From Anaerofilum faecale (GTDB taxonomy: Bacteria; Bacillota; Clostridia; Oscillospirales; Ruminococcaceae): DNA of 64,000 nucleotides. Below the pieces are notes generated by a model that was given only the letters and a program-made list of their open reading frames with translations, did no database searches and had not been told where the DNA came from. The stretch is taken from the NCBI GenBank assembly GCA_019114265.1, contig DXFV01000008.1, positions 1 through 64,000 on the forward strand. The letters are read 5' to 3'. Positions 1 through 7,316 of this stretch are shown here, piece after piece (the stretch's first letter is position 1; each line of letters opens with the position of its first letter). The position numbers and the translations under genes were made by a program.

Positions 1-90
1 TGGTCGTTCCTACCTTACTCTATACACACTTTTTTCTTTCTGCTGTGTTTTCTGTACCTATTCGCCCTCCTTCCTCTACGCAATACACCG

Positions 91-561
91 CTATACACAG
101 ATATAACCCTGCTCCATTTTAGGGTAGCCGACAAAGACAGTATCGTACTGCTCCCAGTTTTCCACCTGGGCAGCCAGCGCCGGTCGGGCGTTGTCCGCCT
201 GTTCCTGCTGGGCCTGCTCCAACAGGGCGTTGTAATCGCCTGTATAGGGAGTTTCCGGCTCAATGGCAAACAGGTCGCCGCCGGTCTGCTCCTGGATCAT
301 ACCGGCCATCGCTTCCGTGTTGCCGGACCAGGAGAAGTAGGCGATGAGGACAGAGCTGGAATCCTCGGGGGTGGCCGCTTCGTTCTCCGCCGGTTCTTCT
401 GCGGGTGTTTCCGTGGCTGTGGGTGCAGGGGTTTCCGCTGCTGTGGGGATGCTGCTGGAAACAGGCGGTTTCGAGGCAGTATCCGGATTTCCGGCGCTGC
501 CGCAGGCGGGCAGAGAAATGGTCATTGCCAGAGCCAGAAACAGAGACGTCCATTTTTTCAT
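91..561 (-). pseudogene. Flavodoxin-like lipoprotein, C-terminally truncated
   Basis: The start at 561 (MKKWTSLFLA) is preceded by GGAGG, and the frame has a lipoprotein signal peptide ending SLPACGS, so the protein should be anchored in the membrane outside the cell. A Pro/Thr/Glu-rich linker (about residues 30-65) leads to a flavodoxin fold: VLIAYFSWSGNTEAMA is the FMN phosphate loop. The frame then reads DTVFVGYP, which in this family continues with a WWG-type segment and about 70 more residues. Here it runs into an unrelated nine-residue tail and stops. The break maps near base 120. Cutting out the second half of the flavin-binding fold should abolish FMN binding. I infer disruption by insertion or recombination; the remainder could lie beyond the left edge. 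Confidence 0.75.
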
Positions 562-662
562 CGATACAGGTCCTCCTACCGTTTTTTTCGTGTGAGCGAG
601 CACCTCCTGTGAGCAGGCGCTCCAATTCGACATCTATATTTTAGAATGCACATTATAAAATG

Positions 663-680
663 TCCAATGCCTATATTGGA
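663..680. promoter_or_regulatory. 18-bp inverted repeat between divergent genes
   Basis: TCCAAT and ATTGGA form perfect 6-bp arms around a 6-bp spacer. The site lies midway between the flavodoxin gene (minus) and the aldo/keto reductase gene (plus), beside a minus-strand TATAAT at 652-657. It is a candidate operator for the divergent pair, possibly for the nearby LysR protein. The rest of the 305-bp gap shows only promoter-like sequence. Confidence 0.4.
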
Positions 681-795
681 TTCGGAGAAATACGGATTTT
701 GCATGATGTTGCTCCGCGCAGGATGCACCGGCCGCTTTCGCCCGTTCCGCAATATGGATGTGTGTTTTGCATGATCCTTCATTCAAAAAAGGAAT

Positions 796-824
796 TTCAC
801 ATTTCTTTTATAAAGCGGTATACT
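796..824 (+). promoter_or_regulatory. Probable promoter of the aldo/keto reductase gene
   Basis: TTCACA at 796-801 and TATACT at 819-824 are 17 bp apart, 43 bp before the start codon. Confidence 0.5.
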
Positions 825-866
825 TTTGGAAGAAAACGGATTCCCTTTCAAATGGAGGCTATACAG

Positions 867-1904
867 ATGAAATACACGCAATTGGGCAATTCAGATGTGA
901 GAGTATCCCGCATCTGCATGGGGTGCATGGGCTTTGGCGACGCCTCCAACGGCCAGCACAGCTGGACGCTCGACGAGGCGCATTCCCGCGAGATCATCCA
1001 GCGGGGGCTGGAGCTGGGCGTCAACTTTTTCGACACCGCCATCGGCTACCAGAGCGGAACCAGCGAGCAGTACCTGGGCCGCGCCCTGCGGGACTTCGCC
1101 AAACGGGACGAGGTGGTGGTGGCCACCAAATTCCTCCCCCGCACCAATGAGGAGATCGCTGCCGGAGTTTCCGGCCAGGAGCACGTCCGCCGCATGCTGG
1201 AAAAGAGCCTGCAAAACCTGGGGATGGACTATGTGGACCTGTACATCTACCATATGTGGGACTACCAGACGCCCCTCTACGACATCCTGGACGGCCTGCA
1301 TCGGATGGTGAAGGAGGGCAAGACCCGGCAGATCGGCATCTCCAACTGCTTCGCCTGGCAGCTGTGCAAGGCCAACGCCCTGGCAGAGCGGGAGGGATTT
1401 TCCAAGTTCGTCTCGGTGCAGGGCCACTACAATCTCATCTTCCGGGAGGAGGAGCGGGAGATGGCCCCTTTCTGCCGGGAGGAGAACATCGCCATGACGC
1501 CGTACAGCGCTCTGGCCGGCGGCCGCCTCTCCAAGCGCCCCGGGGAGACCTCCAAGCGGCTGCAGGAGGACAGCTATGCCCGCCTGAAATACGGCGGCAC
1601 GGCGGATCAGGACGCCCCCATCCTCCAGCGGGTGGCAGAGCTGGCCGACCGGCACGGCGTCTCCATGACGGAGATCTCCCTGGCCTGGCTGCTGACCAAG
1701 GTGACCGCCCCGGTGGTGGGAGCCACTAAGCTCCACCACATCGAGGGGGCAGCCAAGGCGGTGGATCTGCAGCTGACGGCGGAGGAGTGCGCCTATCTGG
1801 AAGAGCCCTATGTCCCCCATCCTCTGGTGGGCGTGATGGCCCAGAACACGCCGTCCGCGGCGAAGGAGAGCCACGTCTGGTCCACCGGGAATCAGAAAAT
1901 CTGA
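867..1904 (+). CDS. Aldo/keto reductase
   Basis: This 345-residue protein starts at 867 behind GGAGG (854-858); the in-frame upstream extension has no ribosome site. It is an (alpha/beta)8-barrel NAD(P)H-dependent oxidoreductase that reduces aldehydes or ketones in the cytoplasm. Visible family marks are the N-terminal LGNSDVRVSRICMG, FFDTAIGY (catalytic Asp and Tyr), VVATKF (catalytic Lys), the YIYHMWD segment (His), and GISNC. Length is typical. It is transcribed away from a flavodoxin gene and followed by a terminator and a LysR regulator, a common arrangement for stress-induced reductases, so LysR control is plausible. The substrate cannot be read from the sequence. Confidence 0.88.
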   Translation: MKYTQLGNSDVRVSRICMGCMGFGDASNGQHSWTLDEAHSREIIQRGLELGVNFFDTAIGYQSGTSEQYLGRALRDFAKRDEVVVATKFLPRTNEEIAAGVSGQEHVRRMLEKSLQNLGMDYVDLYIYHMWDYQTPLYDILDGLHRMVKEGKTRQIGISNCFAWQLCKANALAEREGFSKFVSVQGHYNLIFREEEREMAPFCREENIAMTPYSALAGGRLSKRPGETSKRLQEDSYARLKYGGTADQDAPILQRVAELADRHGVSMTEISLAWLLTKVTAPVVGATKLHHIEGAAKAVDLQLTAEECAYLEEPYVPHPLVGVMAQNTPSAAKESHVWSTGNQKI

Positions 1905-1916
1905 GAAAACAAGCTG

Positions 1917-1948
1917 CCGCCGGGTCCTGCGCCCGGCGGATTTTTTTT
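1917..1948 (+). terminator. Rho-independent terminator after the reductase
   Basis: CCGCCGGG pairs with CCCGGCGG, followed by eight T residues. Confidence 0.85.
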
Positions 1949-2095
1949 GTCTGCGTTTCCCCCGCCGCAAAATTGCCGTTCGGCAGGCACACAGTTCCGC
2001 CCGGATAGCCGGCCGCGCATCGCATGAAAACGGCTCGCTTCGGTTGATTTTCGCTCATCGCTGTGTTATCTTTGAAGCGAAAGGGGCGATATTTC

Positions 2096-2986
2096 ATGGA
2101 GATCCGTGTGCTGAAATATTTCCTGCTGGTGGCCCGGGAAGAGAACATCACCAAAGCGGCCAATCTCCTGCATCTGACCCAGCCCACCCTGTCCAGACAG
2201 CTGATGCAGCTGGAGGAGGAGCTGGGCGTCCAGCTGTTTCGCCGGAGCAAGCACCGCATCATCCTCACAGAGGAAGGGATGCTGCTCCGCCGGCGGGCGG
2301 AAGAGATCGTGGCGCTGGCGGATAAAACAAAAGACGATCTTCAGCGCCGGGAGGAGCAGCTGTCGGGCACCGTCGCGGTGGGGAGCGGCGAACTGCAAAG
2401 TTCCCGCTTTTTGGCACAGCTGCTCACGGCCTTCCAGGAAAAGAACCCGCTGGTCAGCTTCGCCATCTACAGCGGGAATTCCGACAATATCAAAGAGCGC
2501 ATCGAGCGGGGCCTGCTGGATGTGGGACTTTTGCAGGAACCGGTGGATATTACGAAATACAGGTTTGTCCGCACACCGGGGCGGGAGCAGTGGGGCGTAT
2601 TGGTGCGGGAGGATTCGGAATTGGCGTCCAGAGAGCGTGTCGGCCCGGCGGACCTGGCCACTGTGCCCCTGATCCTGCCCGAACGGGAGACCGTGCAGAA
2701 TGAACTGCTCAACTGGTTCGGCCCCTACGCGGAGAGGCTGTATGTCACGGCCACCGGCAATCTGCTCTACAATCTGGCCTCTTTGGCGCGGGACTGCGGC
2801 AGCGGTGTGCTCACCCTGAACCTGGACTGCACCTATCCGGGGCTTCGCTTCGTCCCTCTGGACCCCGTTCTGGAGTCCAACACGGTGCTGGTGTGGAAAA
2901 AGGCCCAGACCTTCTCTGCCGCCGCGGCGGCCTTTCTCACGTTTTCCGAGAAATACATTTCCGAATATAATATATGGAGTTTCTGA
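2096..2986 (+). CDS. LysR-family transcriptional regulator
   Basis: 296 residues starting MEIRVLKYFLLVAREENI at 2096; upstream in-frame codons lack a better ribosome site. The N-terminal winged helix-turn-helix (residues about 1-60) includes ITKAANLLHLTQPTLSRQL, the LysR DNA-recognition region. The remainder is the two-lobed inducer-binding domain (FLAQLLTAFQEKNPLVSFAIY onward). It closely resembles in layout the second LysR protein of this window (60250), including the motif in which a degenerate SGN loop precedes a helix and the VWKK segment near the C-terminus. It probably controls the reductase upstream or the following acetyltransferase, which begins 16 bp after its stop. The inducer is unknown. 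Confidence 0.9.
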   Translation: MEIRVLKYFLLVAREENITKAANLLHLTQPTLSRQLMQLEEELGVQLFRRSKHRIILTEEGMLLRRRAEEIVALADKTKDDLQRREEQLSGTVAVGSGELQSSRFLAQLLTAFQEKNPLVSFAIYSGNSDNIKERIERGLLDVGLLQEPVDITKYRFVRTPGREQWGVLVREDSELASRERVGPADLATVPLILPERETVQNELLNWFGPYAERLYVTATGNLLYNLASLARDCGSGVLTLNLDCTYPGLRFVPLDPVLESNTVLVWKKAQTFSAAAAAFLTFSEKYISEYNIWSF

Positions 2987-3002
2987 ATGCACGGAGGCGA
3001 AT

Positions 3003-3461
3003 ATGAGGATTGTAGAAGCAAAAGACAGGAGACCGGATCTCATCGATCGGCTGCTCGAAGTATGGGAAACCTCTGTAAGGGCCACCCATCTGTTTCTGTC
3101 GGACAGCGAAATCGAGAGCATAAAAGAATACGTGCCGAAGGCGCTGCACGAAATTGCCCACTTGATACTTGCGGAAGATGAAGCAGGCTGCCCCGTGGCC
3201 TTTATGGGGATCGAGGGCGACACTCTGGAAATGCTGTTCATCGCTCCGGAAGAAAGGGGAAAAGGTCTGGGAAAACGGCTGATCCAATATGGGATCGAAA
3301 CCTATTCCGTCGAGAGATTGACGGTAAATGAACAGAATCCGCAGGCCAAAGGGTTTTATGAACACGTGGGATTTCGAGTTTACAAAAGAACAGATCTGGA
3401 TGAACAGGGGAATCCCTATCCCATTTTGTATATGAGCCGTCGCACGATTCAACAAAACTGA
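3003..3461 (+). CDS. GNAT-family N-acetyltransferase
   Basis: 152 residues, start set by GGAGG seven bases upstream. The acetyl-CoA pyrophosphate loop is visible as PEERGKGLGKRLI (about residues 81-93), followed by the NEQNPQAKGFYEHVGF motif typical of GNAT motif B. Length is normal. It transfers an acetyl group from acetyl-CoA to an amine; the acceptor is unknown. The gene lies 16 bp after the LysR gene and likely shares its transcript, ending at the hairpin just downstream. Confidence 0.85.
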   Translation: MRIVEAKDRRPDLIDRLLEVWETSVRATHLFLSDSEIESIKEYVPKALHEIAHLILAEDEAGCPVAFMGIEGDTLEMLFIAPEERGKGLGKRLIQYGIETYSVERLTVNEQNPQAKGFYEHVGFRVYKRTDLDEQGNPYPILYMSRRTIQQN

Positions 3462-3473
3462 ATACCCACCGCC

Positions 3474-3510
3474 AAAAGCTGTAAGTCTGAAAAAGATTTG
3501 CGGCTTTTTT
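3474..3510 (+). terminator. Probable terminator after the GNAT gene
   Basis: AAAAGC pairs with GCTTTT, extended inward by seven pairs that include G-U wobbles (TGTAAGT with ATTTGCG), ending in a T run. Confidence 0.55.
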
Positions 3511-3610
3511 GTTGTCCATTTGGCAAAATCGAGAAGTCAGCAGGCGAGGCCGGAAAAAGCTGTTTTTGCGTTTGTGCGAAGTGCCCCTGCCGGCCGGACA
3601 GTGCAAGGCC

Positions 3611-3656
3611 TTGACGGGAGAGGGTTCCTTTGCTACAATAAAGTCAATAAATTGAC
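3611..3656 (+). promoter_or_regulatory. Promoter and likely MarR operator
   Basis: TTGACG (3611-3616) and TACAAT (3634-3639) are 17 bp apart. Directly downstream, GTCAAT and ATTGAC (3643-3656) form a perfect inverted repeat around AA, placed where a bound repressor would block transcription start. The next gene encodes a MarR-type protein, so autoregulation is the natural reading. Confidence 0.7.
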
Positions 3657-3686
3657 CGTTAATAAATGGACCAAAGGCGGTGGGGT

Positions 3687-4157
3687 ATGACCAGGGAAGA
3701 TAAGAAAAACGCATATCTATACTGTAAATTCCGGGACGAGCAGTTTGCTCTCTACGATGAATATGCCAAGCGCAATGGCATGATGATGAAAACGCTGCTG
3801 GTGGTCAATGTCCTTTTCTATGCGGAAGACGGCATGACCCAGAAGGAGATCTGCCGGCGGACGTTTCAATCCAAGCAGACGGTCAACCTGATTATCAAGA
3901 ACCTTCTGGCCGAGACCTATGTAACCGTCACCGAGGTGCCGGAAAACAAACGAAACAAGATCGTCCAACTGACCGATGCCGGAAGGGCCTACTGTGAAAA
4001 AGTGGTGCGTCACATCACCTGGGCGGAGGACACGGCCATGTCCATGTTTACGCCGGAAGAACAAAAATTGCTGATCGACCTGTCCCGGACATTCACAAAA
4101 AATCTGACCAGGCTGGTCAATCAAGAAGGGGAGGAACTGGAAGATGGAAGTTTATGA
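3687..4157 (+). CDS. MarR-family transcriptional regulator
   Basis: 156 residues. An ATG at 3666 is also in frame, but 3687 is preferred because a G-rich ribosome site (GGCGGTGGGG) precedes it. The winged helix region is DGMTQKEICRRTFQSKQTVNLIIKNLL (recognition helix) with the wing around VPENKRNKIVQLTDAGR, both typical of MarR. It overlaps the downstream nitroreductase gene by 14 bp, so the two are co-translated. With the palindrome at its promoter it probably represses its own operon until an electrophile, phenolic compound or oxidant binds. The ligand is unknown. Confidence 0.88.
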   Translation: MTREDKKNAYLYCKFRDEQFALYDEYAKRNGMMMKTLLVVNVLFYAEDGMTQKEICRRTFQSKQTVNLIIKNLLAETYVTVTEVPENKRNKIVQLTDAGRAYCEKVVRHITWAEDTAMSMFTPEEQKLLIDLSRTFTKNLTRLVNQEGEELEDGSL

Positions 4158-4770
4158 AGCGATCCGGAAAAGAAGGACGGTTCGGGAGTTTCTGGATCAA
4201 GAGGTTGATTTTGAAGCGATCAAACGGATCTTGGAGGCGGGCAACCAGGCTCCCACCTGGAATCACAACCGCAACTGGAGTTACATTATCCTGCGCACAA
4301 AGGAGGAAAAGGAATACGCCTTTGAATATGCAAAGAAACTTGCCGACAAGTTCGACGCGGAAAAATATCTGAATGCTCCAAGACCGTATCCGACGACACT
4401 TGCGCAGAAAATGTACGGGTATGCGATGCCCCGGCAGTATACGATGCTCAGAGATGCGCCGTATGTGGTCATCCCTGTGTTCAAGTGCAAGGAACGGAAC
4501 GGCGAATCGGTAGCCAAGCTGAATCCGTTTTCCACGATCTGGTGCGTGATCGAGAACATATTCCTGGCGGCAACCGCAGAAGGGCTGGTCTGCTCCATGC
4601 GGATACCGCTGAACGAAGAGCATGATCTCGTAAAAGCGAAATTGAAGGTGCCGCCAACCTATAGGATCCCCGTTTTTATCGGAATCGGCTATGCGGACCC
4701 GAACGAAAGGGCATTGGAGCAAAATGTTGCCGATCTTGAGAAACAACTGCATTATGGCAGATGGAAATGA
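4144..4770 (+). CDS. Nitroreductase-family protein
   Basis: 208 residues with the family's N-terminal signature EAIRKRRTVREFLDQEVD (Arg residues contacting FMN phosphate) and LEAGNQAPTWNHNRNW. It is an FMN-dependent reductase of nitro-compounds, quinones or similar acceptors using NAD(P)H. The C-terminal part (PVFIGIGYADPNE) matches the family's final strand. The start overlaps the MarR gene by 14 bp, suggesting translational coupling and MarR control. Substrate not predictable. Confidence 0.87.
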   Translation: MEVYEAIRKRRTVREFLDQEVDFEAIKRILEAGNQAPTWNHNRNWSYIILRTKEEKEYAFEYAKKLADKFDAEKYLNAPRPYPTTLAQKMYGYAMPRQYTMLRDAPYVVIPVFKCKERNGESVAKLNPFSTIWCVIENIFLAATAEGLVCSMRIPLNEEHDLVKAKLKVPPTYRIPVFIGIGYADPNERALEQNVADLEKQLHYGRWK

Positions 4771-4792
4771 GCGGAGTGCGGGGGACATCGCA

Positions 4793-5689
4793 ATGGAGCC
4801 GGTCATTCGGGAAATAACAGTCAAAAGCGTGCTCACCAAATCCAATCTGCCGGTGAGCGACTATTCCGTGAATCCCTATGTGGGCTGCACCCACGCCTGC
4901 CGGTACTGTTACGCCTCTTTTATGAAGCGGTTTACCGGCCACCCGGAACCCTGGGGGACATTTCTGGATGTCAAACACTGGCCGGAGATACGCCGCCCGG
5001 AACGGTATGCCGGAAAGGAACTGTTCATCGGCTCTGTCACCGACCCCTATCTGCCCCAGGAAAAAACGTTTGGACGCACCCGCGCGCTGCTGGAGCAGCT
5101 TGCAGGCAGCGGGGTCAGGCTCAGCATCGCCACCAAAAGCGACCTTGTGTTGCGGGATCTGGACCTGATCAAAACGTTCCCGGACGCCCGTGTTTCCTGG
5201 TCTGTCAATACGCTGGACGAGGGCTTTAAACGTGAGATGGACAACGCCGTCAGCATCGAGCGGCGGCTGGCTGCCATGAAGGTTTTTCATGATGCCGGCG
5301 TCCGCACCACCTGCTTTGTCTCTCCCATTTTTCCCGGCATTACGGATGTGAAAGCCATCGTCGCCCGGGTAAGGAACCGGTGCAATCTGGTCTGGCTGGA
5401 AAACCTCAACCTGCGTGGCAGCTACAAAGCGGCCATCATGGACTGCATCCGAGACAGGCGTCCGCAGCTTTTGCCGCTGTATCGCGAGATCTATTATAAG
5501 GGGAACCGCACGTATTGGGAGTTTTTGGATGTGGAGCTGAAACGCTATGCCGCTGAGATCGGACTGGATTATGTGACCAACGATGACAGCATGAAGCGGC
5601 CGTTTGACGCTCCGCCGGTCATCGTGAACTATTTTTATCATGAGCAGATCAAAAAGTCTGCCAGAGAAAAGGGGGGCAGCCGCGCCTGA
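4793..5689 (+). CDS. Radical SAM protein of the spore photoproduct lyase-like group
   Basis: 298 residues. The start at 4793 (MEPVIREITVKSVLTKS) is chosen over in-frame ATG 4754 because a GGGGG ribosome site precedes it and homologues begin this way. NPYVGCTHACRYCYA carries the CX3CX2C motif that binds the [4Fe-4S] cluster for SAM cleavage. The barrel continues with GSVTDPYLPQE and SIATKSDLVLRDLDL. This group (COG1533) is annotated as SPL-like but lacks proof of DNA-repair activity. It follows the nitroreductase by 22 bp and likely belongs to the MarR operon, which is an unusual partner for such an enzyme. Confidence 0.83.
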   Translation: MEPVIREITVKSVLTKSNLPVSDYSVNPYVGCTHACRYCYASFMKRFTGHPEPWGTFLDVKHWPEIRRPERYAGKELFIGSVTDPYLPQEKTFGRTRALLEQLAGSGVRLSIATKSDLVLRDLDLIKTFPDARVSWSVNTLDEGFKREMDNAVSIERRLAAMKVFHDAGVRTTCFVSPIFPGITDVKAIVARVRNRCNLVWLENLNLRGSYKAAIMDCIRDRRPQLLPLYREIYYKGNRTYWEFLDVELKRYAAEIGLDYVTNDDSMKRPFDAPPVIVNYFYHEQIKKSAREKGGSRA

Positions 5690-5748
5690 ATTACCGGAAA
5701 CGGAACAATCCAGCAGCAGTGTCTCTGGTGCAAATGGACGAGAAAAAC

Positions 5749-5784
5749 AAAACCTGCGTACAACAGACGTTGTACGCAGGTTTT
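5749..5784 (-). terminator. Terminator downstream of tRNA-Ala
   Basis: A perfect 16-bp stem (AAAACCTGCGTACAAC and its complement) surrounds a 4-base loop. Read on the minus strand it is followed by T-rich sequence and ends the tRNA transcript. It may also end the plus-strand operon. Confidence 0.85.
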
Positions 5785-5788
5785 GCTT

Positions 5789-5864
5789 TGGTGGACCTGG
5801 AGGGATTCGAACCCTTGACCTCTCGGATGCGAACCGAACGCTCTCCCAACTGAGCTACAGGCCC
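5789..5864 (-). tRNA. tRNA-Ala (CGC anticodon)
   Basis: 76 nt including encoded CCA. The acceptor GGGCCTG pairs with CAGGTCC, giving the G3-U70 pair that identifies alanine tRNA. Anticodon stem TTCGG/CCGAG encloses TTCGCAT, anticodon CGC, reading GCG. The T-arm has GGTTCGAATCC. GCG is frequent in the coding sequences of this window. The remaining bases between this tRNA and 6117 hold only a promoter-like stretch. Confidence 0.95.
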
Positions 5865-6022
5865 AAATTCAATTGTGTGCAGACCGCTGCAACGCTGTAT
5901 ATTATAGCGCCTTTGGGAAACAAAGTCAAGACCGGAGCGTAAGGTTTTTACAGGAAACGCAAAATTGTGAAAAGAGTCGAAAGGGAAGGGCGTATATGTG
6001 GAAAACATAGAGCGGATTGCAC

Positions 6023-6051
6023 TTTCAATTGCGCGGGGAATTTGTTATAAT
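6023..6051 (+). promoter_or_regulatory. Possible promoter of the orphan gene at 6118
   Basis: TATAAT at 6046-6051 is consensus; the best -35 at 17 bp is a poor TTTCAA (6023-6028). Confidence 0.4.
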
Positions 6052-6117
6052 GATAAAAATAATGCTTGGATGCAGGGCCATGCGGCCCTTGGCATTCAAG
6101 GCGGAGAGGAGAAGGCT

Positions 6118-6729
6118 ATGACGACACAACAGCGTGACGAGCGGGGTGACCGCTGCGTGTTATATACGATCCTGCCCGGCCGGGACCCCGGGAAGGATCT
6201 GCGCGCCCTGTGTGAAATGGGAGCCAACAGCATCCAGGCCCCTTTGGAAATGCATCCGGAACTGGCGCCTTTGTGCCGGGAGGCGGGGCTGGAACTGAAA
6301 CCGGCGGCGGGGACCACCTCTGCCAGCCGGCTGGCAGACTATGAGTATGCATTGGTGGCGGATATTCCCGTGGTCATTCCTTTTTGGGAAGAAGGAGGCT
6401 GCAGCCTGCTGCAGCCGGATGGAGAATGGGGCGATCTGTTCTATTTGTGCCGCGCGTTCTGGTGCCGCGAACCGTTTGTGCGGATCTGCCGCTGTGCGGT
6501 GCAGGAGGGCAGGGGCGCGGTGGTAAAGGCATATTCCAACCTGCCCTCTATGACCCTGCTGGTAAACGGACGTGTCACGGAAAAGCGGAATGCAGCGCAC
6601 ATTTTTATTTTTGAGGATGTGCCGGTGCGCCTGATTGGACGCAATATTCTGGCTGTGCAAAACGGGGAGTGCCGCGACAGCATGCGCATAGAACGATCGA
6701 TTGAGCAGGTTGCCCCGCGATCACGATAA
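6118..6729 (+). CDS. Uncharacterised protein; C-terminus resembles a GH2-type beta-sandwich
   Basis: 203 residues, start fixed by GGAGAGGAGAAGG upstream. I do not recognise the first 130 residues, which contain LYTILPGRDPGKDLRALCEM and no membrane segment. Residues about 150-200 (VVKAYSNLPSMTLLVNG, then FIFEDVPVRLIGRNILAVQN) look like the C-terminal sandwich of family 2 glycoside hydrolases, where a YSN..ELFVNG pattern recurs. No catalytic barrel is present, so this would be a free-standing binding or structural domain. It has no signal peptide. Neighbours are a broken acetyltransferase and a DUF975 protein, which give no functional clue. Confidence 0.6.
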   Translation: MTTQQRDERGDRCVLYTILPGRDPGKDLRALCEMGANSIQAPLEMHPELAPLCREAGLELKPAAGTTSASRLADYEYALVADIPVVIPFWEEGGCSLLQPDGEWGDLFYLCRAFWCREPFVRICRCAVQEGRGAVVKAYSNLPSMTLLVNGRVTEKRNAAHIFIFEDVPVRLIGRNILAVQNGECRDSMRIERSIEQVAPRSR

Positions 6730-6749
6730 CGGGAAAGGAAACTTGCTGT

Positions 6750-7301
6750 GTGGATCAGATAAACGCCCGCTTTGAGGGCGCTTTCACATTGGAGACAGAG
6801 CGGCTGTATCTGGCGGCGCTCACTGCGCCGCAGCTTGCGCTGTGGCTGGAAAATGCTTCGCTGCTGGAAGAACGGCTGCACTGCCGGTATGGCGGCCAGC
6901 CGCTGGAATGCTTCTTTCGGCGCATTGTAAGCGGGCAGCTGCCGGCGGTCCAACAGGCCGGAGATGCCTGCCTGTGACATACGTTCTGGTGGATCATCGA
7001 CAAAAAGGACGGTGAAGCGGTGGGGACTATCGACTTCAAGAATCCGCCGAACAACAGGGGAGAAACCGAAATTGGATATGGTTTGGGGGAAAACCGGTGC
7101 GGCAGAGGCTGCATGACCGAAGCGGTGCGGGCACTGTGTGCCTGGGCGCTGGAGCAGCCCGGTGTACGGTGCATCCTTGCCGAAACAGAGCCGGCCAACA
7201 CGGCGTCTCAGAATGTACTGCGCCGATGTGGGTTTGTCCGCTTTCGGTCGGGCGAAACCGATTGGTGGAAACGGGAGCGCTGTTCCGGCACTCCACAATA
7301 A
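6750..7301 (+). pseudogene. GNAT acetyltransferase interrupted by an in-frame TGA
   Basis: Reading from GTG 6750 gives an N-terminal half (FTLETERLYLAALTAPQLALWL, typical of RimJ/RimL-type acetyltransferases). TGA then occurs at 6975-6977. The same frame continues without shift as HTFWWIIDKKDGEAVGTIDF, NNRGETEIGYGL and the motif B segment EPANTASQNVLRRCGF up to 7301. Homologues often have a Trp here (LWHTFWW), so a TGG-to-TGA change is the simplest explanation. Restart at GTG 7020 would lack the first strands and is unlikely to work. The sequence around the stop shows no convincing selenocysteine element, and Sec at this site makes no enzymatic sense. Confidence 0.75.
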
Positions 7302-7316
7302 AAGGAGTAGATACAT

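Noticed and set aside
4691..4792. Longer N-terminus for the radical SAM protein
   Set aside because: The extension overlaps the nitroreductase end in another frame and lacks a ribosome site, while 4793 has one and matches the family start.
6975..6977. Selenocysteine at the TGA in the acetyltransferase
   Set aside because: No convincing SECIS-like hairpin follows, and a Sec residue has no role in this fold; a Trp codon mutation is simpler.
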